Positions 23,994 through 33,671 of a DNA stretch of 64,000 bases are shown piece after piece (position 1 is the first letter of the stretch; each line of letters opens with the position of its first letter). Where the stretch lies: positions 372,001-436,000 of the forward strand of contig NZ_WPIN01000001.1 of the NCBI RefSeq assembly GCF_009754945.1, given 5' to 3'. This DNA comes from Spirosoma arboris (GTDB lineage: Bacteria > Bacteroidota > Bacteroidia > Cytophagales > Spirosomataceae). Below the pieces are notes generated by a model. It searched no databases. It was not told the DNA's origin and saw nothing but the letters and a program-made list of their open reading frames with translations. A program made the position numbers and the translations under genes.

Positions 23994-25430
23994 ATGCGTG
24001 AATCCATGCCTTTAGTGCGTGTCATTACCGGTGCTTTACTTGCTTTTGTCGGTGTATTAGTCGTACCCTTAATTGCCCTGGCGACGTTTAATCACCCATC
24101 TCCAACCGACGATTATTGTTTTGCCAATACGGCGATGAAATATGGCTTCTGGGAGGCACAGCAGTTGTATTATGATGGCTGGACAGGGCGATTCTTTCAC
24201 AATTTTATTGTTCATACAAATCCATTAGTGATTGGCTGGTATGGAGGGTATAAAGTATATCCCGTTATTTTTCTGGCCATCCTGTTAGCTAGCTTTTATG
24301 CATTGTCTAGCCAATGGCTTTATCGGATAGCTGGAGTCGGTGTAAAATCGGCTCTGGCAGCAGGTCTGTTTATTGGCTTCATGGCAACACTGGCCAGCAT
24401 TCCCGAATATTTGTACTGGTATACGGGTCTGGCCAGTTATGGCCTCTCAAGTGCGTTATTTTTGTTGTTATTAGCTACAATGCTGGCTCATCAACGACAA
24501 GGATTTGGCTTGCAACCAGGTTACCTAGTCGCCGAAAGTTTGCTTGTGGCAGCTATTATCGGATCGAGCGAAATGACAATGGTACTGATGTTGTCGGTAC
24601 TGGGCCTGATTGCATTTGTCGATCTACTCCTGCGTCGGCAGATAGCTGTACCAACGTTGATCTTGCTGGCTGTTGCAGGCTTATCGTGTTATTTCCTGAT
24701 GAAGGCCCCAGGTAACGCCATTCGGCTGGGAGGCAATCCTAATAGCAGTAATATTCCACTAACGCTGGTTTCTTCACTGCGCTATGCTGGTCCTTATGCT
24801 CTCCAGCAAATTGTTCGAACGCCCTGGTTGCCCCTGTCATTATTGTACCTGCCCTTTGCCTGGCAACTTATTAATTCATATTCTGGCAGCCAGCTTAACA
24901 AGCTACCTGCCTATTTGCGGGTACATCCCTTACTTGGCATGCTGCATGGATTTGCCACCGTATTAGCGCTGATTTCCCTGCACTTTTATGGCGTTGGTAT
25001 TCCACCAATTCCGCGCTTGATTAACGTCGTAAATCTGACCTTTTGGCTTAGCTGGATGTATAATCTAACCCTTTGGGTAGCGTTTTTGCGTCCTCGATTG
25101 CAGCTTGATCAGTGGCAAATAAATACCCGATTGCTGGCGTATGTTTTACTGGTCTGGGCACTTGCTTCGGCTGTAGTTGGGCCGGTAATTCCGGTTGTAT
25201 ATGGCGACTGGTTGAGTGGCCGGGCGGCCCAGTATGATCATGAAATGGAACAACGATATGCCCAACTCGCCAGACCGGGTAATCAAATTAGTTCGATAGC
25301 ACCATTGAGCAACTACCCAGTTTCCTTATTTTTGGAAGATATCCACAGCGACCCAAAATACCTTTGGAATCGTTGCTGGGCCGATTATTTTCATAAAAAG
25401 GCGATTATACTGGCAGAGACTCCCAAGTAG
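23994..25430 (+). CDS. Polytopic membrane protein, DUF6056/GT-C-like glycosyltransferase
   Basis: A 478-residue protein with about 11 hydrophobic segments. After the first helix is PTDDYCF (D39-D40), then YYDGWTGRFF. An acidic pair in the first external loop followed by large aromatic-rich loops is the usual look of GT-C enzymes that use polyprenyl-phosphate sugars. I recognise it as DUF6056-like. It heads the surface-glycan block and shares the DD-loop layout with the proteins at 25447 and 27528. Donor and acceptor are unknown. Confidence 0.7.
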   Translation: MRESMPLVRVITGALLAFVGVLVVPLIALATFNHPSPTDDYCFANTAMKYGFWEAQQLYYDGWTGRFFHNFIVHTNPLVIGWYGGYKVYPVIFLAILLASFYALSSQWLYRIAGVGVKSALAAGLFIGFMATLASIPEYLYWYTGLASYGLSSALFLLLLATMLAHQRQGFGLQPGYLVAESLLVAAIIGSSEMTMVLMLSVLGLIAFVDLLLRRQIAVPTLILLAVAGLSCYFLMKAPGNAIRLGGNPNSSNIPLTLVSSLRYAGPYALQQIVRTPWLPLSLLYLPFAWQLINSYSGSQLNKLPAYLRVHPLLGMLHGFATVLALISLHFYGVGIPPIPRLINVVNLTFWLSWMYNLTLWVAFLRPRLQLDQWQINTRLLAYVLLVWALASAVVGPVIPVVYGDWLSGRAAQYDHEMEQRYAQLARPGNQISSIAPLSNYPVSLFLEDIHSDPKYLWNRCWADYFHKKAIILAETPK

Positions 25431-25446
25431 TCGGTGCCGTAATCTT

Positions 25447-27213
25447 ATGAAGTTAGTTTCTATAGCCAATCCTCAACGATTCATGTCCAGCCGGTTGCGT
25501 ACGCTTGCTTCTGTGCTGATAGCAATACCCATCCTTTGCTTTTGTGTCCTTTTGCTGATCTATGTAGTCGATGTGCCCTGGATCGACGATATAGATGCGT
25601 TTCTGAGCTTTATCATTGGCTATATCGATGCGCCTACCCTTGGCGAAAAGCTTGATTGGCTGATCCGTCCAAACAATGAGCATCGTATTTTGATGGGCAA
25701 ATTAATCACGCTGGCGATGTATAAGCTGACGGGTATAGTGAGCTATCGCTGGCTGATTTTTGCGGCTTTTGCCTTTTTGCTGGGCCTGCTGGTTTTATTT
25801 TATCGCATTTTTCGGTCGATGAAATTGCCGTTACTGGCATTTGTTCCGGTGGTCTTTCTGCTGCTTCAGCCGCAATACTACCTCACTAGTATGTGGGCCA
25901 TTACTGCCATGCAACATCAGGTGGTCATTATGATGTCCTTTGTAACGATTTACTTACTCGCTAGTGATGAGCAAAATCGATTTGGGGCCGCACTGGGCGT
26001 GCAGGTATTAACATCGCTGTCGATGAGTAATGGTCTGTTTGGATGGGTAGCGGGAGCAGTAGTGCTTGCCTTGCAACGCCAGTGGATTCGATTGGGTATC
26101 TGGCTCCTGCTGGGCGTAGGAACCATTGTATTTTATTTTCATGATTTCCCCGATGGCCAGGGTAATGAAAGTAGCGTATCTTTTTTTCTGAAATACCCTT
26201 ATCTGGTATTCCTGGGCTTCTTTACATTCACAGGCGGCCTGTTCGATTTCTTTTCCAGGGCCGATATTCTTTGGCGAAGTGTATTACCAACACTGGCCGG
26301 TTTTGTTATTATTCTGACTATGCTAGGATTGCTCTGGCGTATGAATGAACCAAGGCTAGGTCGGCGAATTGGCGCCTATGAATCGTCAAACCGGGCAACC
26401 AGGGCACTCTGGAAACGGCGCTATTTTTTTACGGGTTGCTATGCCTTTCTAATGGTCAACGCGGTAATTGTCGCCTTTCTGCGGCCTCGTTTTGGCTATG
26501 AGGTTATGCTGATCAGTAACTATATGATTTATCCGGCAGTACTGGTGATCCTGATTTATCTGAATATACTGAGCGAACGCCAAACAGAACTAACGCTTAA
26601 TCGGTGGGTGGGATTCGGTCTATTGATTAGCCTGGTGATCTGGAGCAATTGGTATGTTGTCCAACTTCCAAAAATTGCCTATCGGAAGCACCAAATGTTA
26701 ACGTATGCCTTTAACCAGAAACATAATAAAACTGGACTTGGGCCAAGTTGGGGAAGTTCCTTTTTGGCTTTAGCCGAACGGACAATGAATGAGACGATTC
26801 GTCGAGGCATTTATGCGTATCCTGAAGCTTATTATACGCCTTACGAATCTCAGTTGGTATTGTCGCAGCAAATGAAGCCCGATACCAGTTTACATATAAA
26901 CGTATTGGGTGGAGGCTACAGCTATATAGCCGAAACCAATTATAATGCCTTGCCCCAACCGATTGACAAAGCTGCTATTGTGATTCAATCGGCCCAGCGA
27001 ACATATCTCTTTCCTTCCGAACTGCCCTATACGTTTATTAATTATTACCTGAACCGCCCGATCAGGACGATTCAGGCTGAAATTATTAACCCAACGGTTG
27101 CGCCCGGCCACTACCGTATAGGTATTCTATCTCCTTTAGATGGCAAAAATCCTATTCGATTTAGTCGCCAGACCGTAACTGTTCCTACGGCAATTGAAGA
27201 TAGCAAGCGCTAG
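25447..27213 (+). CDS. GT-C-like membrane protein, paralogue 1
   Basis: A 588-residue membrane protein with about 11 helices and a soluble C-terminal domain of about 150 residues. The first external loop has PWIDDIDAF (D47-D48) and then IRPNNEHRIL. The protein at 27528 is clearly homologous over its full length, with PWMDDMESF and KPNNEHRIL in the same places. The DD pair could be catalytic, as in GT-C enzymes fed by Und-P-sugars from GtrB proteins, two of which are encoded downstream. No closer family name is recognised. Confidence 0.7.
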   Translation: MKLVSIANPQRFMSSRLRTLASVLIAIPILCFCVLLLIYVVDVPWIDDIDAFLSFIIGYIDAPTLGEKLDWLIRPNNEHRILMGKLITLAMYKLTGIVSYRWLIFAAFAFLLGLLVLFYRIFRSMKLPLLAFVPVVFLLLQPQYYLTSMWAITAMQHQVVIMMSFVTIYLLASDEQNRFGAALGVQVLTSLSMSNGLFGWVAGAVVLALQRQWIRLGIWLLLGVGTIVFYFHDFPDGQGNESSVSFFLKYPYLVFLGFFTFTGGLFDFFSRADILWRSVLPTLAGFVIILTMLGLLWRMNEPRLGRRIGAYESSNRATRALWKRRYFFTGCYAFLMVNAVIVAFLRPRFGYEVMLISNYMIYPAVLVILIYLNILSERQTELTLNRWVGFGLLISLVIWSNWYVVQLPKIAYRKHQMLTYAFNQKHNKTGLGPSWGSSFLALAERTMNETIRRGIYAYPEAYYTPYESQLVLSQQMKPDTSLHINVLGGGYSYIAETNYNALPQPIDKAAIVIQSAQRTYLFPSELPYTFINYYLNRPIRTIQAEIINPTVAPGHYRIGILSPLDGKNPIRFSRQTVTVPTAIEDSKR

Positions 27214-27527
27214 ATGAACAAGCATCTATGCTATGGAGACACCCATCTCTAATCTTGGAATTATATTCCTTTATGAAAATCTCGGGTACATCTGGATTTA
27301 TTTTTAGCCCTTTTTTATACGGATTAAGGCTATAATGGAAATTAAATGGATTTATAAAGTATATGTACTAGTAAACTATTAAGGGTAAATTTTTTATAAA
27401 TTTGTACACGAATCGCTCCAATTTTTAATTCAAATTACCATTTGTACATGTATTATTAGCGGAGAGATGATAGCCTATTTTGGAAAATGGCCATTCAATA
27501 AGTCTGGCTACTATCCTTTCCGTAGTT
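27214..27527 (+). other. AT-rich spacer between GT-C paralogues with one promoter box
   Basis: No gene is seen in this spacer of just over 300 bp. A -7-like box TAAATTTG lies at 27397-27404, 124 bp before the next start, without an obvious -33 element. An in-frame TTG at 27480 would extend the downstream protein but has no support from its paralogue. Confidence 0.4.
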
Positions 27528-29219
27528 ATGACGTACAAATCCAGGTCGCTTCAGCGCATTGCGCCCATTTTAATTCTCCTGCCAATTAGTTGTTTTTGGG
27601 CCTTTCTTTTTGCGTATGCGGCTGATATTCCCTGGATGGACGATATGGAATCGTTCATTTATTTTCAAGTCAAGTTTCTTCGCGCAGAATCTATATTGAC
27701 CAAGCTAGAATGGCTGCTTAAACCTAATAATGAACATCGTATTCTATTTGCCAAATTAGTAGCCGCTGGTATGCAGGCTCTTACGGGAAGCGTCAATTTT
27801 CGTTGGTTGATTTTAATAGCATCCATATGGCTTGTAGGGATAATCTTTATTTTATACCGTGTCTTCAGAACGATTCGAGTACCGTTAGTGGCTTTTTTGC
27901 CCGTAGTACTCCTGTTACTACATCCACAGTATTACCTAATTACGCTGTCGGCAGTAACTAGTTTTCAGCATCAAACGACTGTTGCTTTACTGTTTGCAGT
28001 AGCCTATTTGCTAGCCAAGCCTGGCACGGGACGGCTAAGTGGAGCGTTAGGTTTACAAATTCTGGCATCCTTTTCCATGAGTAGTGGTCTGTTTGGCTGG
28101 GTAAGTGGGGCCGGCACGCTACTGGTGCAACGTCGGTTTAAAGAAGCTATCGTTTGGATAGGCATCGGTGTCGTTATTATAGTTTTGTATGTACGTGGTT
28201 TCGCTAATTCACAAGGCAACGATACCAGTATATCGTTTTTTCTACAGCACCCGCATCTGGTGTTTTTGGGATTTTTTACGTTTTCAGGCGCACTGCTCGA
28301 CTTTTTCCCTTCTGCTCCCATCTTACCACGGAGTATTCTTCCTACACTGGCTGGCTTTGGCTTAATCGGCGTGTTGCTGTGGATGCTGAAACGGATGTTG
28401 TTGCCTTGGCCCGCTGCGAGCACTCAGCCAGACGCAAGGTCCGTACGACGTAATTTCCTGGTTGGAGCTTACGGATTTATATTGATAAATGCCGTCCTTA
28501 TCGCCTTTCTACGTCCCCGATTCGGGTATTCGGTAATGCTCATTAGTAATTATACAATGTATTCTTCGCTATTAGCTATCCTGCTGTATCTGAATGGATT
28601 GAGTGAATTTAGCCGTTGGGACATCCAGCGAAAATGGATAACGGTAGGGTTGTGTCTGGGGCTCATTGTCTGGAGTGCAATGTATTTTCAGAGTTGGACC
28701 CGCGTGGCCGAACGGAAGCAAATGTTTGAAGCTTTCTCCTTTAATCAAAAACACAATGGAGTGGGCCTGGGGGCAACCCTGGGAACACCGTTCGCTCCCG
28801 CAGCAAAATGGTGGATGGATAGTGCCGTTGCGATAGGCTTCTACCAATACCCCCGTGCTTTTTATACGCCTTATGAACAGGATCTACTGAAGCCGGCTGT
28901 TGGTCAACCGACTACCTCAATTAATCTCCTTATTGACGAGCAGCCTGATTATTTCTCGGTTCAGACGGAAGGATGGCAGGTGCCTGAACACTTGTCAAAC
29001 GCCTGCTTCATTGCCAAATCACCTGAACGAACTTACCTATTTCCCGTTCCGACACTCTTCAATCCAACGTCATTTTTTCTGGGGCGTAAAGTGCCTGTGT
29101 TGAGAGCACAGTTATTAAAAACCTCGCTCTATCCCGGCACCTATCAGTTAGGCATTCTACTATCGCCCGTATCTGGTCCGGCTATCCAGTACCTTAAGCA
29201 GCATATTACGGTTCGGTAG
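27528..29219 (+). CDS. GT-C-like membrane protein, paralogue 2
   Basis: A 563-residue paralogue of the preceding protein, giving a tandem duplication. Conserved blocks include PWMDDMESF (D38-D39), LKPNNEHRILFAKL, the GLFGWVSGAG segment, SFFLQHPHLVFLGFFTF and a C-terminal LYPGTYQLGIL. ATG 27528 (MTYKSRSLQRI) aligns with the short N-terminus of paralogue 1, so I prefer it over the TTG at 27480. Divergence between copies suggests different sugar or acceptor specificity rather than a recent duplication. Confidence 0.7.
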   Translation: MTYKSRSLQRIAPILILLPISCFWAFLFAYAADIPWMDDMESFIYFQVKFLRAESILTKLEWLLKPNNEHRILFAKLVAAGMQALTGSVNFRWLILIASIWLVGIIFILYRVFRTIRVPLVAFLPVVLLLLHPQYYLITLSAVTSFQHQTTVALLFAVAYLLAKPGTGRLSGALGLQILASFSMSSGLFGWVSGAGTLLVQRRFKEAIVWIGIGVVIIVLYVRGFANSQGNDTSISFFLQHPHLVFLGFFTFSGALLDFFPSAPILPRSILPTLAGFGLIGVLLWMLKRMLLPWPAASTQPDARSVRRNFLVGAYGFILINAVLIAFLRPRFGYSVMLISNYTMYSSLLAILLYLNGLSEFSRWDIQRKWITVGLCLGLIVWSAMYFQSWTRVAERKQMFEAFSFNQKHNGVGLGATLGTPFAPAAKWWMDSAVAIGFYQYPRAFYTPYEQDLLKPAVGQPTTSINLLIDEQPDYFSVQTEGWQVPEHLSNACFIAKSPERTYLFPVPTLFNPTSFFLGRKVPVLRAQLLKTSLYPGTYQLGILLSPVSGPAIQYLKQHITVR

Positions 29220-29287
29220 GCCGGAAAATTTACGCCGAATTAAGGCAATTGCTCACTTCTAAAGCTATTTAGGCAAACTGTACCACC

Positions 29288-30325
29288 ATGAACGAGATGC
29301 CGATGTACTCTTCTTTTGTCTCCGTTATTGTTCCCTGTTACAACGAACAGCAGGTTCTTAGTGAGACATATGCCCGGCTGACGCAGGTGATGCAGGCCCA
29401 TTTTACACGATATGAATTAATATTCATTAATGATGGAAGTCGCGATGCGACGCTGCCCATCCTGAAAATGATGGCAGCCGATGACTCCAACGTTTCTGTT
29501 CTTTCGTTTTCGCGAAATTTCGGACACCAGCCAGCTGTTTCGGCGGGTATCGCTAATTGTAGAGGGGAGGTGGCTATAATTATAGATGCTGACTTGCAGG
29601 ACCCGCCTGAGCTGATTCCTGACATGGTGAAGCTTTGGAAGGATAAGGCTTGTAACGTAGTCTACGCTGTACGCAGCAATCGTGAAGGAGAAACCTTTTT
29701 CAAAAAATTGACCGCTAAAGCGTTTTACCGGATCATCAATTATTTAGCGGAAGTGCCGTTGCCGGCCGATACGGGTGATTTTAGACTTATTGATCGGAAG
29801 ATTATCAATGCGTTCAACCAATTATCCGAACACAATAAGTACATCCGGGGACTGATAAGTTGGGTAGGTTTCAAACAAGAACCCATCTATTATCAACGGG
29901 CCGAACGCTTTGCTGGAAGCACCAAATACACGCTCGGTAAAATGCTGAAGTTCGCCCACTCCAGTCTACTCTATTTCAGCCATAAGCCGCTCAGAATGGC
30001 TTCATCGCTGGGCGTTATCAGTGTTGGAATAGCTATGGTATTATTGCTTTGGGTCGTGTATAATATTATTTTTCTACCTAATCAACTTGTTCATGGATGG
30101 GCATCTTTGCTCATTGTCATTATGTTTTTTGGAGGAATTCAGATGCTAACGATTGGTGTACTGGGCGAATATATTAGTTCGATTTTTGATGAGATAAAGA
30201 ACCGCCCGGAATTTATTATTGACGAACGTATTAATTTTTTGCCCGAGACGACAATCGAAGAAACGCTGAGTTTACTAAAAAACCAGCGAAGTGGCAAGTC
30301 CTCTAAAGCTGTATATACAGAATGA
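29288..30325 (+). CDS. GtrB/DPM1-type polyprenyl-phosphate glycosyltransferase, copy 1
   Basis: A 345-residue family 2 glycosyltransferase. The catalytic GT-A domain has VIVPCYNE, FINDGSRD and the DADLQDPPE metal/nucleotide motif. The C-terminus has two membrane helices (about 240-265 and 275-300). Such enzymes transfer glucose or another sugar from a nucleotide donor to undecaprenyl phosphate on the cytoplasmic side. The flipped lipid would feed the GT-C-like proteins upstream. No GtrA flippase gene is visible. The first ATG is used; M4 and M6 are alternatives. Confidence 0.88.
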   Translation: MNEMPMYSSFVSVIVPCYNEQQVLSETYARLTQVMQAHFTRYELIFINDGSRDATLPILKMMAADDSNVSVLSFSRNFGHQPAVSAGIANCRGEVAIIIDADLQDPPELIPDMVKLWKDKACNVVYAVRSNREGETFFKKLTAKAFYRIINYLAEVPLPADTGDFRLIDRKIINAFNQLSEHNKYIRGLISWVGFKQEPIYYQRAERFAGSTKYTLGKMLKFAHSSLLYFSHKPLRMASSLGVISVGIAMVLLLWVVYNIIFLPNQLVHGWASLLIVIMFFGGIQMLTIGVLGEYISSIFDEIKNRPEFIIDERINFLPETTIEETLSLLKNQRSGKSSKAVYTE

Positions 30326-30363
30326 GAAGCCAATAGCGACCTATGAATCAACAGATTGGCTTC
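30326..30363 (+). terminator. Hairpin after the first GtrB-type gene
   Basis: Perfect 9-bp arms GAAGCCAAT (30326-30334) and ATTGGCTTC (30355-30363) start one base after the stop codon. There is no T-run, so this is a weak terminator or an mRNA 3'-end stabiliser. The rest of the gap to 30537 shows only a small GCCGC/GCGGC hairpin and no gene. Confidence 0.4.
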
Positions 30364-30537
30364 GATAACTGCTATTAGAAACCAATCCACACCTATAGTC
30401 CCGAAGTAGTGATCCGACTATTGTGTCAGGCCACTATAGTATATATATACTAGCCGCTTTAGGCGGCAAGAAATCCGGTCACTTTAGCAATCAGCGAATG
30501 ACCATTCCTTAAGAAACTAGTGAGGATTATCCCCTCA

Positions 30538-31581
30538 ATGTCAAAAAAGCTTACTTTTGCCAACTGTGCCACTGACTCACTAGCTATTGTTTTGCCAAAT
30601 CCTCAGATTTCAATTATTGCTCCACTGTACAACGAAACCGAGTCGTTTCCACGTCTTATAGCGCGGCTGAATGCCGTGATGGAGAATTCACCCCTGACTA
30701 TTGAAGTTGTATTAATTGATGATGGGAGTCGTGATGATACCGCTGTACAGATGCAGCAGCTGGCTCTGACCGATGGTCGGTATCAATGTGTATTTCTGTC
30801 TCGTAACTATGGGCACCAGATTGCGTTATCGGCGGGTATCGCAAGGGCTTGTGCTACAGAAGCGCTATTTATTATCGATGGCGATTTACAGGACCCACCT
30901 GAACTGCTAACAGACTTTTATCAGAAATATCAGGAAGGTTACGATGTCGTCTATGCCGTTCGGAAGAAGCGAAAGGAAAACTGGTTTAAACGGTCTGCCT
31001 ATGCGTTGTTTTACCGGTTTATGCGTTCGATTTCCTACGTTGATATGCCCCTGGATAGTGGTGATTTTTCACTCATTAGCCGTCGGGTAGCCGATGTATT
31101 GAATCAAATGCCTGAAGAAAGTCGATTTATTCGGGGAATGCGGAGCTGGATTGGATTTCGGCAGATAGGCTTCGAATATGAGCGGGATGCCCGTCAGGCC
31201 GGAGAGTCGAAATATTCCTTCAAGATGCTCCAGCGGCTGGCTTACAATGGAATCTTTAACTTCAGTGAATACCCTGTCAAAATTATTACCCGAATGGGTA
31301 TGCTTACGTTAGGTGTAGCCGGAATTTATTTGATACAGACACTCATCAAACGATTTATTTATCACGATGTACCACAAGGCTTTACGGCCCTGTTGTTCTT
31401 CATTATTCTGTTCAGTGGTATACAATTGATTGCACTGGGACTGATTGGTGAATATGTGTTACGCATATTTTTCCAGGCCAAAGGTCGCCCGCTTTATGTT
31501 GTTCGGGAAGTTATCCGGCAACAGCAACGTCAGCCCTTATCCGGTGTAAACGGCCAGAAACCCCAGGAGAATGTTATTTAA
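30538..31581 (+). CDS. GtrB/DPM1-type polyprenyl-phosphate glycosyltransferase, copy 2
   Basis: A 347-residue family 2 glycosyltransferase, paralogous to copy 1. Motifs are IIAPLYNE, LIDDGSRD and IDGDLQDPPE (DGD where copy 1 has DAD), plus two C-terminal helices. ATG 30538 is preferred to the GTG at 30520. The C-terminus (QQQRQPLSGVNGQ) is polar and overlaps the start of the acyltransferase gene by 11 bp, implying coupling. Two such enzymes next to two or three GT-C-like proteins suggest two donor lipids for different steps. Confidence 0.88.
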   Translation: MSKKLTFANCATDSLAIVLPNPQISIIAPLYNETESFPRLIARLNAVMENSPLTIEVVLIDDGSRDDTAVQMQQLALTDGRYQCVFLSRNYGHQIALSAGIARACATEALFIIDGDLQDPPELLTDFYQKYQEGYDVVYAVRKKRKENWFKRSAYALFYRFMRSISYVDMPLDSGDFSLISRRVADVLNQMPEESRFIRGMRSWIGFRQIGFEYERDARQAGESKYSFKMLQRLAYNGIFNFSEYPVKIITRMGMLTLGVAGIYLIQTLIKRFIYHDVPQGFTALLFFIILFSGIQLIALGLIGEYVLRIFFQAKGRPLYVVREVIRQQQRQPLSGVNGQKPQENVI

Positions 31582-33103
31582 TTCACTACAATTTTTACTG
31601 TTTTTTATTGTCGTTACCCTAAGCTACTTCAGCTTGAAGTGGCAAGGGCGATGGATACTGTTGTTAGTAGCCAGTTGCTACTTCTACATGGTTTTCCAGC
31701 CCACGTATATCCTGATTCTGTTCCTAACCATTGTCATTGATTACATTGCGGGTATCTGGATTGAGAAATCAAGCGGGAAATCACGACGATGGCTATTGAT
31801 TCTATCCCTGATTTCAAATCTCGGTATTCTGGCATTTTTTAAATATCTCGGCTTTTTTACCGAAAATATTGCCGCTCTATTCGATGCTTTTCAGATGCCG
31901 CATATGGCCGAATCTGTCACAAATCTGGTGAATCGAGTATTTGTGAAGGTATTACATGTATTTGGTCAGAGTGGCATATCGTCGTATAAAGACAATATGA
32001 GCATTCTGCCCATTGGCCTCTCGTTTCATACATTTCAGGCCATGAGTTACACCATTGAGGTGTATCGGGGGAATTATAAAGCCGAAAAGCATTTTGGTAT
32101 TTATGCGCTCTACGTGATGTTCTACCCGCAGTTGGTGGCTGGTCCCATTGAGCGCCCGCAAAACGTTTTGTGGCAGTTTCACGAGTACTTCAAGTACGAT
32201 ATTGAAAACGTAAAGGCTGGCCTTATGCAGATGGCATTCGGGCTATTTAAAAAGCTTGTTATTGCCGACCGTCTGGCTATGCTTGTTGACTACAGCTACG
32301 GTAATCCATCAGAACAAAATGGGTTGACTCTACTGGCAGCCACATTTTTCTATACATTCCAGATTTACTGCGACTTTTCTGGCTATTCCGATGTGGCTAT
32401 CGGCGCTGCACGGGTCATGGGTTTCGATCTCATGGAAAATTTCCGAACGCCTTATATTGCCCAATCTATTTCGGAATTCTGGCGACGCTGGCATATTTCA
32501 CTTTCGACCTGGTTTCGAGATTACCTCTATATCCCATTGGGGGGGAACCGTAAGGGCGAATTCCGACAGTACCTCAACATGCTGATTGTGTTTCTGGCTA
32601 GCGGCCTCTGGCACGGCCCAAACTGGACATACGTGATTTGGGGTGGACTGAATGGTGTCTACCAGATTCTGGCTGTTCTGCGCGACAAACTACTATCCAA
32701 AATGGGTTTTTCGAGTACACCCCCCAGTCTGGTTACCTCGCCTGTTCATGATACCCAAAGCCGAAAATCACCCGTGCGTGTGGTTGTGAATACCTTGATC
32801 ACCTTCGTCCTGATTATGCTGACATGGGTGTTTTTTCGTGCCCGTAACCTCGCCGATGCCTTCCTTATTCTGAAACAGATTGCGACCTTATCGATCAATG
32901 ACCACATCGATAGTCCGATGAATTCGGTTGAAATGTGGTTCAGCATCTTTTTAATCGCTTTCCTGATGGTGAAAGAATATTTTTATCTGACTATTCCAAC
33001 CCGCAGCACATTCCGATTTGCCGTATTATTCGCGCTGATTACCTTTATGACCTATCTCTTCGGCGTTTTCTCCTCGAACCAGTTCATTTATTTCCAGTTC
33101 TGA
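31571..33103 (+). CDS. MBOAT-family O-acyltransferase (AlgI/DltB-like)
   Basis: A 510-residue polytopic protein of the membrane-bound O-acyltransferase family. Diagnostic stretches are FWRRWHISLSTWFRDYLYIPLGG and LASGLWHGPNW, whose histidine (H348) is the catalytic residue. AlgI-type proteins pass acetyl groups across the membrane to a periplasmic SGNH/AlgJ-type partner that decorates polysaccharide. Here no such partner follows; the next gene is msrB on the other strand. The overlap with the glycosyltransferase gene places O-acylation in the same glycan pathway. Confidence 0.92.
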   Translation: MLFNSLQFLLFFIVVTLSYFSLKWQGRWILLLVASCYFYMVFQPTYILILFLTIVIDYIAGIWIEKSSGKSRRWLLILSLISNLGILAFFKYLGFFTENIAALFDAFQMPHMAESVTNLVNRVFVKVLHVFGQSGISSYKDNMSILPIGLSFHTFQAMSYTIEVYRGNYKAEKHFGIYALYVMFYPQLVAGPIERPQNVLWQFHEYFKYDIENVKAGLMQMAFGLFKKLVIADRLAMLVDYSYGNPSEQNGLTLLAATFFYTFQIYCDFSGYSDVAIGAARVMGFDLMENFRTPYIAQSISEFWRRWHISLSTWFRDYLYIPLGGNRKGEFRQYLNMLIVFLASGLWHGPNWTYVIWGGLNGVYQILAVLRDKLLSKMGFSSTPPSLVTSPVHDTQSRKSPVRVVVNTLITFVLIMLTWVFFRARNLADAFLILKQIATLSINDHIDSPMNSVEMWFSIFLIAFLMVKEYFYLTIPTRSTFRFAVLFALITFMTYLFGVFSSNQFIYFQF

Positions 33104-33133
33104 TTTGGGTGTAAGCTCTATCTAAATAATTCG

Positions 33134-33159
33134 CGATTCGCGAATTGCGAATCGTTTTT
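33134..33159 (+). terminator. Terminator after the MBOAT gene
   Basis: Perfect arms CGATTCGC (33134-33141) and GCGAATCG (33147-33154), 5-nt loop, then TTTTT. The T-run overlaps the msrB stop codon on the other strand, so the two convergent genes are separated only by this hairpin. Confidence 0.8.
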
Positions 33160-33667
33160 ACTTCCCCTGCTCAAACGTCAGTGCTACGCCATTCATGCAA
33201 TACCGTAGGCCAGTAGGCTCTGGACCATCGTTGAATACGTGGCCCAAATGGGCATCGCAAACCGAACAACGGACCTCTGTTCGGTTGCCATCGGGTTCAT
33301 TATAAACTGCGTTTGGAATGATGGGCGCGTAGAAGCTGGGCCATCCAGTGTGTGAATCAAACTTAGTTGTGGAAGCAAAAAGCGGGTTACGGCAACAGAC
33401 GCAAGTGTAAACGCCCTGTCGGTGTTCGTTTGTTAATTCGCTGCTGCCAGGCCACTCCGTGCCTTGTTCGCGGGTAATGTTGTAGGCTGATCGTGAAAGG
33501 ATTTGCTTCCATTCGGAATCTGTCTTTTCAACCCGACGGTCGCCAGGCGAGGTGACACCCGCAGGGCGTTTATGCGGAGGACGGGGCTTCGCAAAGTAAG
33601 TGCCATAGAGCCATAATCCTCCAGCTAACAGTATGGCAATCAGTATAAATAGCTGAGTTGGTTTCAT
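33158..33667 (-). CDS. msrB: Peptide methionine (R)-S-oxide reductase MsrB
   Basis: A 169-residue protein. An N-terminal helix (LFILIAILLAGGLWLYGTYF) suggests membrane anchoring and a periplasmic enzyme. The MsrB fold follows, with paired zinc motifs CVCC and CSVC and the catalytic cysteine C157 in LRYCMNG. It reduces methionine-R-sulfoxide in proteins. The MsrB-only domain layout with an anchor is common in Bacteroidota. The gene is 4 bp after moxR, at the end of a prmC-moxR-msrB unit. Confidence 0.93.
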   Translation of the reverse strand: MKPTQLFILIAILLAGGLWLYGTYFAKPRPPHKRPAGVTSPGDRRVEKTDSEWKQILSRSAYNITREQGTEWPGSSELTNEHRQGVYTCVCCRNPLFASTTKFDSHTGWPSFYAPIIPNAVYNEPDGNRTEVRCSVCDAHLGHVFNDGPEPTGLRYCMNGVALTFEQGK

Positions 33668-33671
33668 GACC

